Shown: positions 26,888 to 36,026 of the stretch, in pieces | Layout: every line of letters begins with the position of its first letter | Position numbering within the stretch: the first letter of the stretch is position 1 | Origin: Ahrensia kielensis DSM 5890 | GTDB lineage: Bacteria > Pseudomonadota > Alphaproteobacteria > Rhizobiales > Rhizobiaceae | Direction: 5' to 3' | DNA: 64,000 nucleotides | Assembly (NCBI RefSeq): GCF_000374465.1 | Contig: NZ_KB894529.1 | Location: 124,001-188,000 of the forward strand | The notes under the pieces: model-generated | The model's database searches: none | Told to the model about the DNA's origin: nothing | What the model saw: the letters and a program-made list of their open reading frames with translations, nothing else | Program-made: the position numbers and the translations under genes

Positions 26888-27850
26888 ATGCCTGTATATC
26901 GCTATCCAATGCCGAAGGGTTCCGAGATAACAGATGAAAAGATGTTTTTAAACAGACGCCAATTTATGGTTAGCGCGGCGGGTTTTGCCGCTGGTGCTAC
27001 TGTTCCAACTATCGGCCATGCGAAAACTATTGATGACTATAAAGCGTTGAATGTTTCGGTCAAAAACAGCCCCTACTCCACAGAAGATCCAGCAAATCCG
27101 TTTGAAGATATTACGACACATAATAATTTTTATGAGTTCGGCACTGGCAAAGGTGATCCGGCAGCCAATGCAGGAACGCTAACGACAGATCCATGGTCGA
27201 TCAAAGTTGGCGGCCTGGTCAACAATCCTGGCACAATCGACATCAACGACATTTTAAACAGCCTTGAGCTGGAAGAACGCATTTACCGGTTACGCTGTGT
27301 TGAAGCATGGTCAATGGTCATCCCTTGGGTCGGTATTCCATTAGCGAGTGTGCTCAACAAATATGATCAGCAAGGTGATGCCAAATATGTGTCTTTTGAG
27401 ACCTTGGTGCGCCCAGAAGAAATGATCGGACAGAGAAACGCATTTGGTTTGGACTGGCCTTATGTGGAAGGGTTGCGTTTGGATGAGGCAATGCATCCGC
27501 TGACCATTTTGGCCGTTGGTGTTTATGGCAAGCAAATGCCGAACCAAAACGGCGCGCCAATTCGCTTGGTCGTGCCGTGGAAATATGGCTTTAAATCCAT
27601 CAAATCTATTGTCGGCATTAAGTTTACAGCTGAGCAGCCAGCAACGACGTGGAACCTGCAAGGGCCGAGTGAATACGGTTTTTATTCCAACGTAAATCCC
27701 GGCGTTGATCACCCGCGTTGGAGCCAGAAGACGGAGAAAATTATTGGCAGCGGAATCTTTGGATCACGCAGACAAACAGAACAGTTCAATGGATATAAGG
27801 AACAGGTAGCTTCGCTTTATGAAGGCATGGACCTTGTAAAGAATTTCTGA
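26888..27850 (+). CDS. msrP: Protein-methionine-sulfoxide reductase catalytic subunit MsrP
   Basis: Periplasmic molybdopterin enzyme that repairs oxidised methionines in envelope proteins, using electrons from MsrQ. The protein has 320 aa from the ATG at 26888; an earlier in-frame ATG at 26855 would add 11 residues. The Tat signal is NRRQFMVSAAGFAAGA. The sulfite-oxidase fold shows the Mo-ligand Cys in YRLRCVEAWSMVIPW, and WKYGFKSIKSIV and GPSEYGFYSNVNP are family-conserved. msrQ follows after two bases, as in msrPQ operons. Confidence 0.95.
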   Translation: MPVYRYPMPKGSEITDEKMFLNRRQFMVSAAGFAAGATVPTIGHAKTIDDYKALNVSVKNSPYSTEDPANPFEDITTHNNFYEFGTGKGDPAANAGTLTTDPWSIKVGGLVNNPGTIDINDILNSLELEERIYRLRCVEAWSMVIPWVGIPLASVLNKYDQQGDAKYVSFETLVRPEEMIGQRNAFGLDWPYVEGLRLDEAMHPLTILAVGVYGKQMPNQNGAPIRLVVPWKYGFKSIKSIVGIKFTAEQPATTWNLQGPSEYGFYSNVNPGVDHPRWSQKTEKIIGSGIFGSRRQTEQFNGYKEQVASLYEGMDLVKNF

Positions 27851-27852
27851 CA

Positions 27853-28485
27853 ATGGCGCAGTCAAAACTATGGACAAAAGCGCCGACATGGATTGTTTAT
27901 CTTGTCGGCTTTTTGCCTGCAGCTTATCTTATATATGGCGTTGTCACCAACACACTTGGGCCGGACCCGATTGAAGTGTTGGAAAACAATTTGGGCGAAC
28001 GCGCGCTACAGTTTTTATTGATTGGTCTGGCCATCTCGCCATTGATGCGGTTTGCGAAAATCAATCTTGTTAAATATCGACGTGCGATTGGTTTAGTCGC
28101 GTTTTTTTACGTCTTCATGCATTTACTTGTTTATACGGTGCTCGACCGTCAGCTCGACCTGAGCGCTATTGTTGATGACATTTGGAAACGTCCTTACATC
28201 ACAATCGGCATGTCGGCTTTTTTATTGCTGACACCGCTCGCGCTTACATCAAACAATTATACTATACGAAAGCTTGGTCTAGCTGCATGGAACAAACTTC
28301 ATAAAGTTGTTTATGTCGCTGTCGTTTTGGGTGCTCTGCATTACATGCTTCTTACCAAGACATGGCAAGTTGAGCCTATCGTTTATTTTGTTTTAGCAAT
28401 ATTGCTGGTTGGTAGCCGAAGATTTTATCCAAAACGCAAGAAACCAATAAAAGCTGAAGCCCAAACAACCGTGCAAACAGCCTGA
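27853..28485 (+). CDS. msrQ: Heme-binding membrane subunit MsrQ
   Basis: Inner-membrane b-type cytochrome that passes quinol/flavin electrons to MsrP; 210 aa with about six transmembrane helices of the ferric-reductase-like fold. Heme-ligand histidines are plausible in FYVFMHLLVYTV and in NKLHKVVYVAVVLGALHYML. The twin-helix sequence RRAIGLVAFFYVFMHLL is conserved in YedZ/MsrQ. Start two bases after msrP. The gene converges with znuA. Confidence 0.94.
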   Translation: MAQSKLWTKAPTWIVYLVGFLPAAYLIYGVVTNTLGPDPIEVLENNLGERALQFLLIGLAISPLMRFAKINLVKYRRAIGLVAFFYVFMHLLVYTVLDRQLDLSAIVDDIWKRPYITIGMSAFLLLTPLALTSNNYTIRKLGLAAWNKLHKVVYVAVVLGALHYMLLTKTWQVEPIVYFVLAILLVGSRRFYPKRKKPIKAEAQTTVQTA

Positions 28486-28494
28486 AATGCAAGA

Positions 28495-28524
28495 CGCCGC
28501 TGCTCCAAATTTGAAGCAACGGCG
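28495..28524. terminator. Hairpin between convergent msrQ and znuA
   Basis: CGCCG-c-TGCT at 28495 pairs with AGCA-a-CGGCG ending at 28524 around a 10-nt loop, nine of ten positions paired. It lies 10 bases after msrQ and 25 bases after the znuA stop. No long T-tract, so it is a moderate candidate for a shared terminator. Confidence 0.55.
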
Positions 28525-28548
28525 CATAAGCCTTGGGAGGTATTATAT

Positions 28549-29565
28549 TTAAGACAGGCAGCGCTGGAACGAGCCTGTTAGTTTGGTCAATAATTCACCG
28601 TACAACCCAGCACCTGTTTCAATTCCCGCACCAAGAGGGTCAAGCACCTCCACTTTTACGTTCAGCCCTTCAGTTAGTGTCGCGGTAACATCACTGTTAA
28701 ATTGTGTTTCGCTAAAAATGCAGGCCACATCTTCAGTTTTAAGTACTTCCCTTAGTGATTTCATGCGCGCTGCACTTGCTGAAACTTCAGGATTATCAAG
28801 CAACAATCCCTTCGCATTCAATCCAAACCGCGCTTCAAAATATTGGGTACCATCATGAAATGCGACAAAAGCTTTCTTCCCAACATTTGATAGTTCTGTC
28901 GATATTTTTGTTTCCAAGCTTTGTAGTCCACTTAATGCATTATGGGCATTAGTACGGTACGTCTCTGCATTTTCCGGATCAATACTTTCGAGTTGCATTG
29001 CGATTGCTTCCAACATTACAGCTGCGTTACGCGGGTCTAACCAAATATGAGGATCATGATCCCCGACATGCGTATGACCGTGGTGGCCGTGCTCGGCTTC
29101 CTGCTTATCCTTGTGATCATGCTCACCTTCATGCTTGTCATCATCTTCGTGCTCATGAGCATCTTTATGACCACCTGCCGCTGCGATTTTTTCTCCATCA
29201 CGGAAATCAAGCAGTGTCAGCCCTTTCGCATCAATCAGCGCAACATTAGTGTCTTTGCTATCAAGCGCCTCTAATGGTTTGGCAAGAAAGGCTTCAAGCG
29301 CAGGCCCGACCCAGAAAACGACATCAGCATTTTGGATCGCCCGCGCATCAGATGGCTTCAATGAGAAATCATGAGGAGAGACATTTGCATTGAGCAAAAG
29401 CTCAGGCTCAGCAACATCCCCCATTACCATCGACACCAAGCTATGAATCGGCGCTATCGACGCCACCACTTTTGGCGCAGCGTTTGCAGAAGTGCAAAGC
29501 AAGAGTGTACTCATTGCTAGAAAAATGCTGGAACGTGCCTTGGTGGCGGACAAAATATTGTACAT
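28549..29565 (-). CDS. znuA: Zinc ABC transporter substrate-binding protein ZnuA
   Basis: Periplasmic Zn(II) receptor for ZnuBC, 338 aa. A signal peptide (SIFLAMSTLLLCTSANAA) is followed by a cluster A-I SBP fold with metal-binding histidines in SIAPIHSLVSMVMG, VSPHDF, HDPHIWLDPRN and AFHDGTQYFEARFG. A long His/Asp/Glu-rich loop (about residues 135-175) precedes the second metal His and is typical of ZnuA rather than manganese receptors. Divergent from znuC, with a Zur box 32 bp upstream of its start. Confidence 0.96.
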   Translation of the reverse strand: MYNILSATKARSSIFLAMSTLLLCTSANAAPKVVASIAPIHSLVSMVMGDVAEPELLLNANVSPHDFSLKPSDARAIQNADVVFWVGPALEAFLAKPLEALDSKDTNVALIDAKGLTLLDFRDGEKIAAAGGHKDAHEHEDDDKHEGEHDHKDKQEAEHGHHGHTHVGDHDPHIWLDPRNAAVMLEAIAMQLESIDPENAETYRTNAHNALSGLQSLETKISTELSNVGKKAFVAFHDGTQYFEARFGLNAKGLLLDNPEVSASAARMKSLREVLKTEDVACIFSETQFNSDVTATLTEGLNVKVEVLDPLGAGIETGAGLYGELLTKLTGSFQRCLS

Positions 29566-29596
29566 TTCTTCACTTTCATGTCGACGATTGTTGATA

Positions 29597-29611
29597 TGTT
29601 ATACTATAACA
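29597..29611. promoter_or_regulatory. Zur box controlling znuA and znuCB-zur
   Basis: TGTTATA-C-TATAACA is a perfect 15-bp palindrome matching the core of the proteobacterial Zur consensus (GTTATA..TATAAC). It lies midway in the znuA/znuC divergent region, 32 bp from the znuA start and 57 bp from znuC, and so can control both. Zur itself is encoded in the right-hand operon. Confidence 0.88.
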
Positions 29612-29667
29612 CTTACGTAAAATATATTTTCAGTGCAAGTGTTTTTAGAACTAATTTGAGGTTTTCC

Positions 29668-30498
29668 ATGAGCGACCCACTCGTTACACTTAAAGGCGCA
29701 GGCGTCTATCGCGATAAGCGCTGGCTTGTCAGAGGTGTTGACCTTGAGGTCGCCCGCGGCGAGATCGTTACAATGATTGGACCGAATGGATCGGGAAAAT
29801 CAACGACGGCAAAAATGGCACTGTCTATTATAAAGCCTGACGAAGGAACTGTTCAACGATCTGACAATTTAAAGGTCAGTTATGTTCCACAGAAGCTATC
29901 TATCGATTGGACAATGCCGCTTGATGTGCGCCGCTTCATGAACCTGACGAGTAAATTGACAGCAGTACAGATTGACGATGCGCTGACCGCAACAGGTGCG
30001 GCACACTTAAAAAAAGCAGAAGTCCGCAGTCTATCAGGCGGTGAGTTTCAGCGGGTCATGCTTGCTCGCGCTATGGCACGCCGCCCTGATTTACTTGTGC
30101 TAGACGAGCCTGTGCAAGGCGTGGACTTTGCCGGTGAAATCTCAATCTACGATTTAATAAAGACCATTCGAGATGATCTTGGATGCGGCATTTTATTAAT
30201 TTCGCACGACCTGCATATTGTTATGGCTGCGACTGACAAAGTTATCTGTCTTAATGGACATGTATGTTGCCAAGGCACGCCCACAAACGTTGCGAAAAGT
30301 GAGGCCTATAAGAACCTGTTCGGTCCCCGCAATGATTCAACTTTGGCGGTTTATCAACATCGCCATGACCACGACCATTTGCCTGATGGGCGTGTCAGAC
30401 ATGCGGATGGAACAGTAACCGATCATTGTCACAGCGACGATGGTCACCATGATGATAAGCCATCTCACAACCATTTAAATGAGCAAAACCATGCTTGA
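29668..30498 (+). CDS. znuC: Zinc ABC transporter ATPase ZnuC
   Basis: Cytoplasmic ATPase of the zinc importer, 276 aa. Walker A GPNGSGKSTT, signature SLSGGEFQRVMLARAMA, Walker B LLVLDEPVQGVD and the switch His in LLISHDLHIV are all present. The C-terminus carries a His/Asp-rich tail (HRHDHDHLPDG, HCHSDDGHHDD) typical of ZnuC in this group. The ATG at 29668 has TGAGG six bases upstream; the open frame upstream of it runs across the Zur box and was rejected. Overlaps znuB. Confidence 0.96.
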   Translation: MSDPLVTLKGAGVYRDKRWLVRGVDLEVARGEIVTMIGPNGSGKSTTAKMALSIIKPDEGTVQRSDNLKVSYVPQKLSIDWTMPLDVRRFMNLTSKLTAVQIDDALTATGAAHLKKAEVRSLSGGEFQRVMLARAMARRPDLLVLDEPVQGVDFAGEISIYDLIKTIRDDLGCGILLISHDLHIVMAATDKVICLNGHVCCQGTPTNVAKSEAYKNLFGPRNDSTLAVYQHRHDHDHLPDGRVRHADGTVTDHCHSDDGHHDDKPSHNHLNEQNHA

Positions 30499-31297
30499 TG
30501 ATTTTATTGCTCGCGCTCTTTTAGCCGGTATTGGCTTGGCCATTATTGCTGGCCCACTTGGCTGCTTTATCATATGGCGCCGTATGGCTTATTTCGGCGA
30601 TACACTTGCTCATTCAGCACTGTTGGGTGTTGTTGCGGGTATTTTTTTAGATATCAACATTACCCTTACCGTGTTTGTTGTTTCTGCTGTCATTTCCTGC
30701 GTGATGATTTTATTGCGGCGCAGCGGCACGCTTTCATCCGATGCTATATTGGGCCTGCTATCTCACTCAGGATTAGCACTTGGCCTTGTGGCCATAAGCT
30801 TTCTTAGCCAATCCAATGTTAGCTTAAACAGCCTTTTGTTTGGAGACATTTTGGGTGTCTCCAAACAAGATGTCGGTGTCATTTATATTGGCGGCACTGT
30901 TTTATTGATCATTCTTGTTCTGATTTGGCGGCCTCTGTTTGCAGCAACGGTTAGCCAGGAACTAAGCGAAGCAGAAATGAAAAATCCGAACCTACCGGAA
31001 ATTATATTCATGCTGTTGATGGCTGCGGTGATTGCCCTTGCGATGAAGATTGTCGGCGTATTGCTAATCACAGCAATGTTGATTGTACCGGCAGCTACCG
31101 CGCGCAAATTTTCTGTAGCTCCTGAGCAGATGGTCGTGATATCGATATTAATAGGCATCCTATCCGTGAGCGGCGGCGTCGCAGGATCTTTGCAGTTTGA
31201 CACGCCTACCGCGCCGACAATTGTTGTGACATCACTTATCCTCTTCATTTTAAGCCGTTTGTCGCCTCGGATGTTACGTGCAAGAAGGAACAAGTAA
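30491..31297 (+). CDS. znuB: Zinc ABC transporter permease ZnuB
   Basis: Inner-membrane permease of the ABC-3 family, about 268 aa with eight or so hydrophobic segments. GPLGCFIIWRRMAYFGDTLAHSALLG is the conserved N-terminal block (GDTLAHSALLG) of the family; later MKIVGVLLITAMLIVPAATA is also diagnostic. The ATG at 30491 overlaps the znuC stop by eight bases (ATGCTTGA); an upstream ATG at 30479 is possible. Its TAA stop shares a base with the zur start. Confidence 0.95.
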   Translation: MLDDFIARALLAGIGLAIIAGPLGCFIIWRRMAYFGDTLAHSALLGVVAGIFLDINITLTVFVVSAVISCVMILLRRSGTLSSDAILGLLSHSGLALGLVAISFLSQSNVSLNSLLFGDILGVSKQDVGVIYIGGTVLLIILVLIWRPLFAATVSQELSEAEMKNPNLPEIIFMLLMAAVIALAMKIVGVLLITAMLIVPAATARKFSVAPEQMVVISILIGILSVSGGVAGSLQFDTPTAPTIVVTSLILFILSRLSPRMLRARRNK

Positions 31298-31698
31298 TGG
31301 GCACACCGCAAAAACTGACCAAAAACCAATCGCTTGTATTGGGCATACTCGATAAGTCAGAGCAGCCGCTGAGCGCCTATACAATTTTGGATTCGCTTCG
31401 CAGTGAAGGTTTGCGCGCACCTTTACAGGTTTATCGTGCATTAGATGCTCTGGTTTCGCTTGGTAACGTGCACCGATTGGAAAGCTTGAACGCTTTTGTT
31501 GCTTGCTCGCATGCAGGCTGTTCATCGCATAGCTCTGCAACTTTCATCATATGCAAGAATTGCGGAATCGTAGCGGAAATTTACGACGACACGATTACAT
31601 CTCAACTGCGCCAAGTTGCAGAACGCGAAGCGTTTAGCCTGCAAAAAACCACAGTGGAACTGCATGGCATTTGCGCGTCATGCCAAAACAACGCATAG
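31297..31698 (+). CDS. zur: Zinc uptake regulator Zur (Fur family)
   Basis: Fur-family repressor, 133 aa. Winged helix at about residues 1-75 (YTILDSLRSEGLRAPLQVYR, ALDALVSLGNVHRLES) and a dimerisation domain with structural-zinc cysteines in FIICKNCGIV and GICASCQNN. The C-x2-C pairs and the znu context support Zur over Fur. It is cotranscribed with znuCB by a TAATG junction, so it probably represses its own synthesis through the Zur box at 29597. Confidence 0.94.
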   Translation: MGTPQKLTKNQSLVLGILDKSEQPLSAYTILDSLRSEGLRAPLQVYRALDALVSLGNVHRLESLNAFVACSHAGCSSHSSATFIICKNCGIVAEIYDDTITSQLRQVAEREAFSLQKTTVELHGICASCQNNA

Positions 31699-31729
31699 CA
31701 ATTCAACAGCTCCCAACAGGAGAATATAT

Positions 31730-33211
31730 ATGACGGCAGCGCCGATCAATTTCGACAATTCCTATGCTAAATTACCAGAGGGTTTTTACGCTAAAGTCAC
31801 GCCAGCCAAGGCAAGTGCACCGGAAGTATTGGCCCTTAATGAAAGCCTTGCCAAAGAACTTGGTATCGACACACAATGGCTGAAATCTGACGCTGGGATC
31901 GCCATGCTTTCTGGCAATGCACTACCGGATGGTGCAGCCTCAATTTCGACAGCTTATGCTGGCCATCAGTTTGGTAATTTTGTGCCGCAGCTCGGTGATG
32001 GACGCGCTTTGTTGATCGGCGAAGTGATCGACACGAATGGAAAACGCCGCGACATTCAGCTTAAAGGCAGCGGCCTTACGCCATTTTCGCGCGGCGGTGA
32101 TGGTAAGGCTGCAATTGGGCCAGTGCTGCGCGAATATATTGTTTCAGAAGCGATGCATACGCTTGGTATTCCAACCACGCGCGCTTTGGCAGCGCTGGTT
32201 ACCGGCGACGACGTTATTCGCGAAGAGGTTTTGCCAGGCGCCATTTTAACACGCGTTGCGTCCAGCCATATCCGTGTTGGCACATTCCAGTTTTTCTTCG
32301 CTCGTGATGACGTTGCATCCCTTAAAGCATTGGCTGATCATGTCATTGAGCGGCATTATCCCGAAGCGCGCAATCATGAAAATCCCTATCTTGCGATGCT
32401 GCAAGGCGTGGTTGAAAAACAAGCAGAGCTTATCGCAAACTGGCTGATGGTCGGCTTTATTCACGGTGTCATGAACACCGATAATATGTCCATTGCTGGC
32501 GAGACCATCGATTATGGACCCTGCGCTTTTATGGACAGATTTGATCCTAAAACTGTTTTCAGTGCCATCGATCAAGGCGGCCGTTACGCTTATGGCAATC
32601 AGCCCTCTATTGGGCAGTGGAACCTATCTGCGCTGGCACAAGCCATGTTGCCAATTCTAGACGATGATGAGGCAAAAGCTATCGAGCATGCGAAAAAGGC
32701 ACTTGATGCTTATTCGACGACTTTTGAAACGACTTACGAGGCACTCATTCGCAAAAAGCTTGGCTTTCAAAAGGCGAATGAAGGCGATGTAGCTTTATGG
32801 CAAGATTTAACGAAACACCTCACTGCCAGTGAAGTTGATTTCAACCAATTCTTCCGCGCGCTTTCAAAAGCTTCAATCGAACCAAGCATGAAAGATATGG
32901 TTTTTCATGAGTTGTTTGGTGGTCCGTCCATGTTTGACATGTGGATGGTTGCGTATCGTTTAAGACTTCATCTTGAAGACAGAGATGATCAAGAACGACA
33001 AAAAGCAATGCTTAGCGTGAACCCTGCCTATATACCGCGCAATCATTTGGTCAATGAAGCGCTGGAGGCAGCACAAGAAGGCGATCTGACTTTTGCAGAA
33101 AAACTGATGGACGTTCTTTCAAATCCTTTTGAAGAGCAAGCAGGATTTGAGCGCTATCTGCTGCCACCTAGGCCAGAAGAAATTATCAAAAATACATTCT
33201 GCGGCACCTAA
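31730..33211 (+). CDS. selO: Protein adenylyltransferase SelO (YdiU/UPF0061)
   Basis: Pseudokinase-fold enzyme that transfers AMP to Ser/Thr/Tyr of target proteins; 493 aa. Motifs: AGHQFGNFVPQLGDGRALL, QLKGSGLTPFSRGGDGKA, IPTTRALAAL, GVMNTDNMSIAGETIDYGP (metal-binding Asn/Asp) and ANQPSIGQWNLS-like GNQPSIGQWNLSALA. Characterised bacterial SelO helps in redox stress. The ATG at 31730 has AGGAG nine bases upstream. It starts 31 bp after zur with no terminator between, so it may be read through from the zinc operon. Confidence 0.95.
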   Translation: MTAAPINFDNSYAKLPEGFYAKVTPAKASAPEVLALNESLAKELGIDTQWLKSDAGIAMLSGNALPDGAASISTAYAGHQFGNFVPQLGDGRALLIGEVIDTNGKRRDIQLKGSGLTPFSRGGDGKAAIGPVLREYIVSEAMHTLGIPTTRALAALVTGDDVIREEVLPGAILTRVASSHIRVGTFQFFFARDDVASLKALADHVIERHYPEARNHENPYLAMLQGVVEKQAELIANWLMVGFIHGVMNTDNMSIAGETIDYGPCAFMDRFDPKTVFSAIDQGGRYAYGNQPSIGQWNLSALAQAMLPILDDDEAKAIEHAKKALDAYSTTFETTYEALIRKKLGFQKANEGDVALWQDLTKHLTASEVDFNQFFRALSKASIEPSMKDMVFHELFGGPSMFDMWMVAYRLRLHLEDRDDQERQKAMLSVNPAYIPRNHLVNEALEAAQEGDLTFAEKLMDVLSNPFEEQAGFERYLLPPRPEEIIKNTFCGT

Positions 33212-33226
33212 AGCGTTTAGCTTTTT
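33210..33226 (+). terminator. Short hairpin with T-run after selO
   Basis: AAAGC-gttta-GCTTT followed by TT overlaps the selO stop codon. A 5-bp A/T-rich stem is weak, but its place between selO and the thiolase operon fits a terminator. Confidence 0.35.
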
Positions 33227-33276
33227 GATTGATTGGGGCATCGTTCCCATTCAATATAGCTGCGGGAGGAATTTAC

Positions 33277-34440
33277 ATGGCTTCAATCACGGGCTGGGCA
33301 CACACACCCTTTGGCAAACTGACAGATAAAACCGTCGAAGCGCTCATTGGCGATATTGCCAATGAGACGATTGAGAAGGCTGGTCTGTCGGTAGATGAAA
33401 TAGATGCGGTTTGTTTAGGCACATTTAATGCAGGCCTTGTGCGCCAAGATTTTACCGGAAGTTTAGTTTCGTCTGCCGTGCCTGAACTGCGCCACGTTCC
33501 TGCAACCCGTTATGAAAATGCCTGTGCGACTGGTAGTGCGGCCATTCATGGAGCACTTGATAGAATTGCTGCTGGCAAAGCGCGCCATGTGCTGGTGATC
33601 GGCGTTGAAAAGATGACGGCGCTACCAACAGCAGATGTTGGCAATGTGTTGCTTAAAGCTTCTTATGTTGAAGAAGAAGCTGATATTGATGCAGGGTTTG
33701 CAGGCATTTTTGGGCGCATAACATCAGCTTACTTCCAGAAATTCGGCGACCAGAGTGATGCACTTGCGCATATCGCGGCGAAAAATCACGCCAATGGTAC
33801 GCTCAATCCGCTTGCACATATGCAAAAGGATTTTGGCTTTGAGTTTTGCAACCAAATCTCAGACAAAAATCCATATGTAGCTGGGCCGCTTCGGCGTACC
33901 GATTGCTCGCTCATTTCTGATGGGGCAGCGGCGCTGATCATTTCACACGACAAAGCAGCCGAAGCGATGGAGCACGCTGTGTCGTTTCGCGCTGCTGAAC
34001 AGGTCAATGATTATCTGGCCCTATCAAAGAAAGACCCCACTGAGTTTTTAGGGGCGCGCATGTCTTGGAATAAAGCGTTAGAAAGCGCTGGTTTAACGCT
34101 TGATGATTTAAGCTTTGCAGAAGTTCATGACTGCTTCACCATTGCAGAACTCATTGAATATGAAATTATGGGCCTTGCGAAGCGCGGCCAAGGTGGTGAC
34201 ATCGCGCGTTCTGGCGAGACTGCTATCGGTGGTCGCCTGCCTGTGAACCCTTCGGGCGGTCTTAAAGCAAAAGGCCATCCCGTTGGTGCGACGGGTGTTT
34301 CCATGCATGTGATGGCCACCAAACAATTGATGGGCGAAATTGCTGGTGCGAAAGTAAAAGACGCAAAACTGGCGGCAATATTCAATATGGGCGGCACAGC
34401 AGCTGCGAACTATACCAGCATTTTAGAGCGCCTACGATGA
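33277..34440 (+). CDS. Thiolase-family acetyl-CoA acetyltransferase (SCP2-type)
   Basis: 387 aa. The nucleophile Cys lies in YENACATGSAAIHGAL (about residue 85). The C-terminal catalytic elements are AEVHDCFTIAELIEYE, NPSGGLKAKGHPVGATG (His/Cys region) and NMGGTAAANYTSIL. HDCF in place of the NEAFA of degradative thiolases places it in the SCP2-thiolase-like group, whose bacterial members are mostly uncharacterised. A good GGGAGG Shine-Dalgarno fixes the ATG at 33277. First gene of a three-gene operon with a CoA ligase (ATGA overlap) and a PPC-domain protein. No acyl-CoA dehydrogenase or hydratase is present, so it is not an ordinary beta-oxidation operon. Confidence 0.88.
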   Translation: MASITGWAHTPFGKLTDKTVEALIGDIANETIEKAGLSVDEIDAVCLGTFNAGLVRQDFTGSLVSSAVPELRHVPATRYENACATGSAAIHGALDRIAAGKARHVLVIGVEKMTALPTADVGNVLLKASYVEEEADIDAGFAGIFGRITSAYFQKFGDQSDALAHIAAKNHANGTLNPLAHMQKDFGFEFCNQISDKNPYVAGPLRRTDCSLISDGAAALIISHDKAAEAMEHAVSFRAAEQVNDYLALSKKDPTEFLGARMSWNKALESAGLTLDDLSFAEVHDCFTIAELIEYEIMGLAKRGQGGDIARSGETAIGGRLPVNPSGGLKAKGHPVGATGVSMHVMATKQLMGEIAGAKVKDAKLAAIFNMGGTAAANYTSILERLR

Positions 34441-36026
34441 GCGCTGGTCTTAACATTGAGCGCCAGACAAATGCCGTTATGAATATCGGCCATTTTTTGA
34501 CGCAAGCTTCACGCCGTTTGAAAGATGTCCCTGCACTCATTCGCGGCGATGACATTAGAAGCTGGGAAGCGATGAATGCCCGCGTTGATGCAATTGCGCA
34601 TGCACTCAAACACATAGACGTTCAAAAGGGCGACCGCGTTCTTCTGCATTCGAGCAACTGCCTTGATATGGCAGAAGCGATGTATGCAATATTCAAAACA
34701 GGCGCCGTATTGGTGCCAACGAATTTTCGTTTAAACCCCGCAGAGATCGCTCAAATGGCGGAGATTTCAGGCGCGACATACTTCATTGGCAATGCTGATT
34801 TTCCTGATCATATAACAGCGCTTTCTCATTTGGCGCAGATGAAGAGCAAGCCGATTATCATCGGAGAGAATTACGAAGAACTGATCGCTGCGAATATGAA
34901 ACACGGCGCATTTAATGAAGCCCATGTTGAGCATAATGATCCGGCTTGGTTCTTCTTTACTTCTGGCACGACGGGAACGCCTAAATGCGCAGCGCTAACA
35001 CATGGCCAGCTTGGGTTTGTGCTGACTAATCATGCGGCAGATTTAATGCCCGGCTTATCGCCGCAAGATGCATCGCTGGTTGTTGCCCCACTTTCGCATG
35101 GCGCTGGATTACACTTTTTTGTGCAAGTCTCGCGTGGCGCAAAAACAGTTTTAACCAAGATTGACGGGCTTGATCCGCACGAATTATGGCAACTCGTTGA
35201 GAAGCACAAAATCACCAATATGTTCACAGTTCCAACAATCGTGAAAAGATTGGTCGAACACCCAAGTGTTGATCTGTTTGATCATAGCAGCCTCAAACAT
35301 GTGATTTATGCTGGTGCACCCATGTATCGCGCGGATCAAAAAACAGCGCTCGAAAAACTCGGACCAGTTCTTGTTCAGTATTTTGGGCTCGGCGAAGTGA
35401 CTGGCGCTATCACTGTGCTACCCGCAAATGAACATTTCCTTGATGACGCACAGATGCGCATCGGCACATGCGGCTATGCCCGTACAGGCATGCAGATCGC
35501 CATTTTAAACGATAGCGCAACTGAATTGCCGCTGGGTGAAACTGGCGCTATTGGCGTGCGCGGCCCTGCTGTATTCTCTGGTTATTACAACAATCCAAAA
35601 GCGAATGCTGAAAGCTTTCAAAACGGTTGGTTTTTAACAGGCGACATTGGGCATATGGATGACGCTGGTTATGTTTATCTTACCGGCCGAAAATCTGACA
35701 TGTATATTTCAGGCGGCTCAAATATTTACCCAAGAGAAATTGAAGAAAAGCTTCTGGAACATCCAGCCATTGCGGAAATCGCGATTGTTGGCGTACCCGA
35801 TGCAAACTGGGGCGAAGTCGGTGCGGCGGTCATCGCTTTATCTAACGGCGCGGTATTAGATGAAACAGAACTGCGTGCATGGTTTGCCGATAAGGTTGCA
35901 CGGTATAAGCAGCCAAAACTTATCGTGTTTCGCGATGAATTACCAAAATCGAGCTATGGCAAAGTCGAGAAACGCCGCGTTCGAGAATTGCTTTTGGCCG
36001 ATGGTTTGATTGAGGAAATTCAGTAA
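34437..36026 (+). CDS. AMP-dependent acyl-CoA synthetase/ligase
   Basis: ANL-superfamily enzyme, 529 aa, forming an acyl-CoA through an acyl-AMP intermediate. Core motifs: FFFTSGTTGTPKCAALTHGQ (P-loop, about 163-182), VQYFGLGEVTGAITVL, GWFLTGDIGHMDDAGYVYLT, GRKSDMYISGGSNIYPREIE and the catalytic Lys in LPKSSYGKVEKR near the C-terminus. The length and motifs fit medium-chain or aromatic acid ligases; the substrate cannot be read from sequence. Coupled to the thiolase by an ATGA overlap and to the PPC gene by TAATG. Confidence 0.9.
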   Translation: MSAGLNIERQTNAVMNIGHFLTQASRRLKDVPALIRGDDIRSWEAMNARVDAIAHALKHIDVQKGDRVLLHSSNCLDMAEAMYAIFKTGAVLVPTNFRLNPAEIAQMAEISGATYFIGNADFPDHITALSHLAQMKSKPIIIGENYEELIAANMKHGAFNEAHVEHNDPAWFFFTSGTTGTPKCAALTHGQLGFVLTNHAADLMPGLSPQDASLVVAPLSHGAGLHFFVQVSRGAKTVLTKIDGLDPHELWQLVEKHKITNMFTVPTIVKRLVEHPSVDLFDHSSLKHVIYAGAPMYRADQKTALEKLGPVLVQYFGLGEVTGAITVLPANEHFLDDAQMRIGTCGYARTGMQIAILNDSATELPLGETGAIGVRGPAVFSGYYNNPKANAESFQNGWFLTGDIGHMDDAGYVYLTGRKSDMYISGGSNIYPREIEEKLLEHPAIAEIAIVGVPDANWGEVGAAVIALSNGAVLDETELRAWFADKVARYKQPKLIVFRDELPKSSYGKVEKRRVRELLLADGLIEEIQ

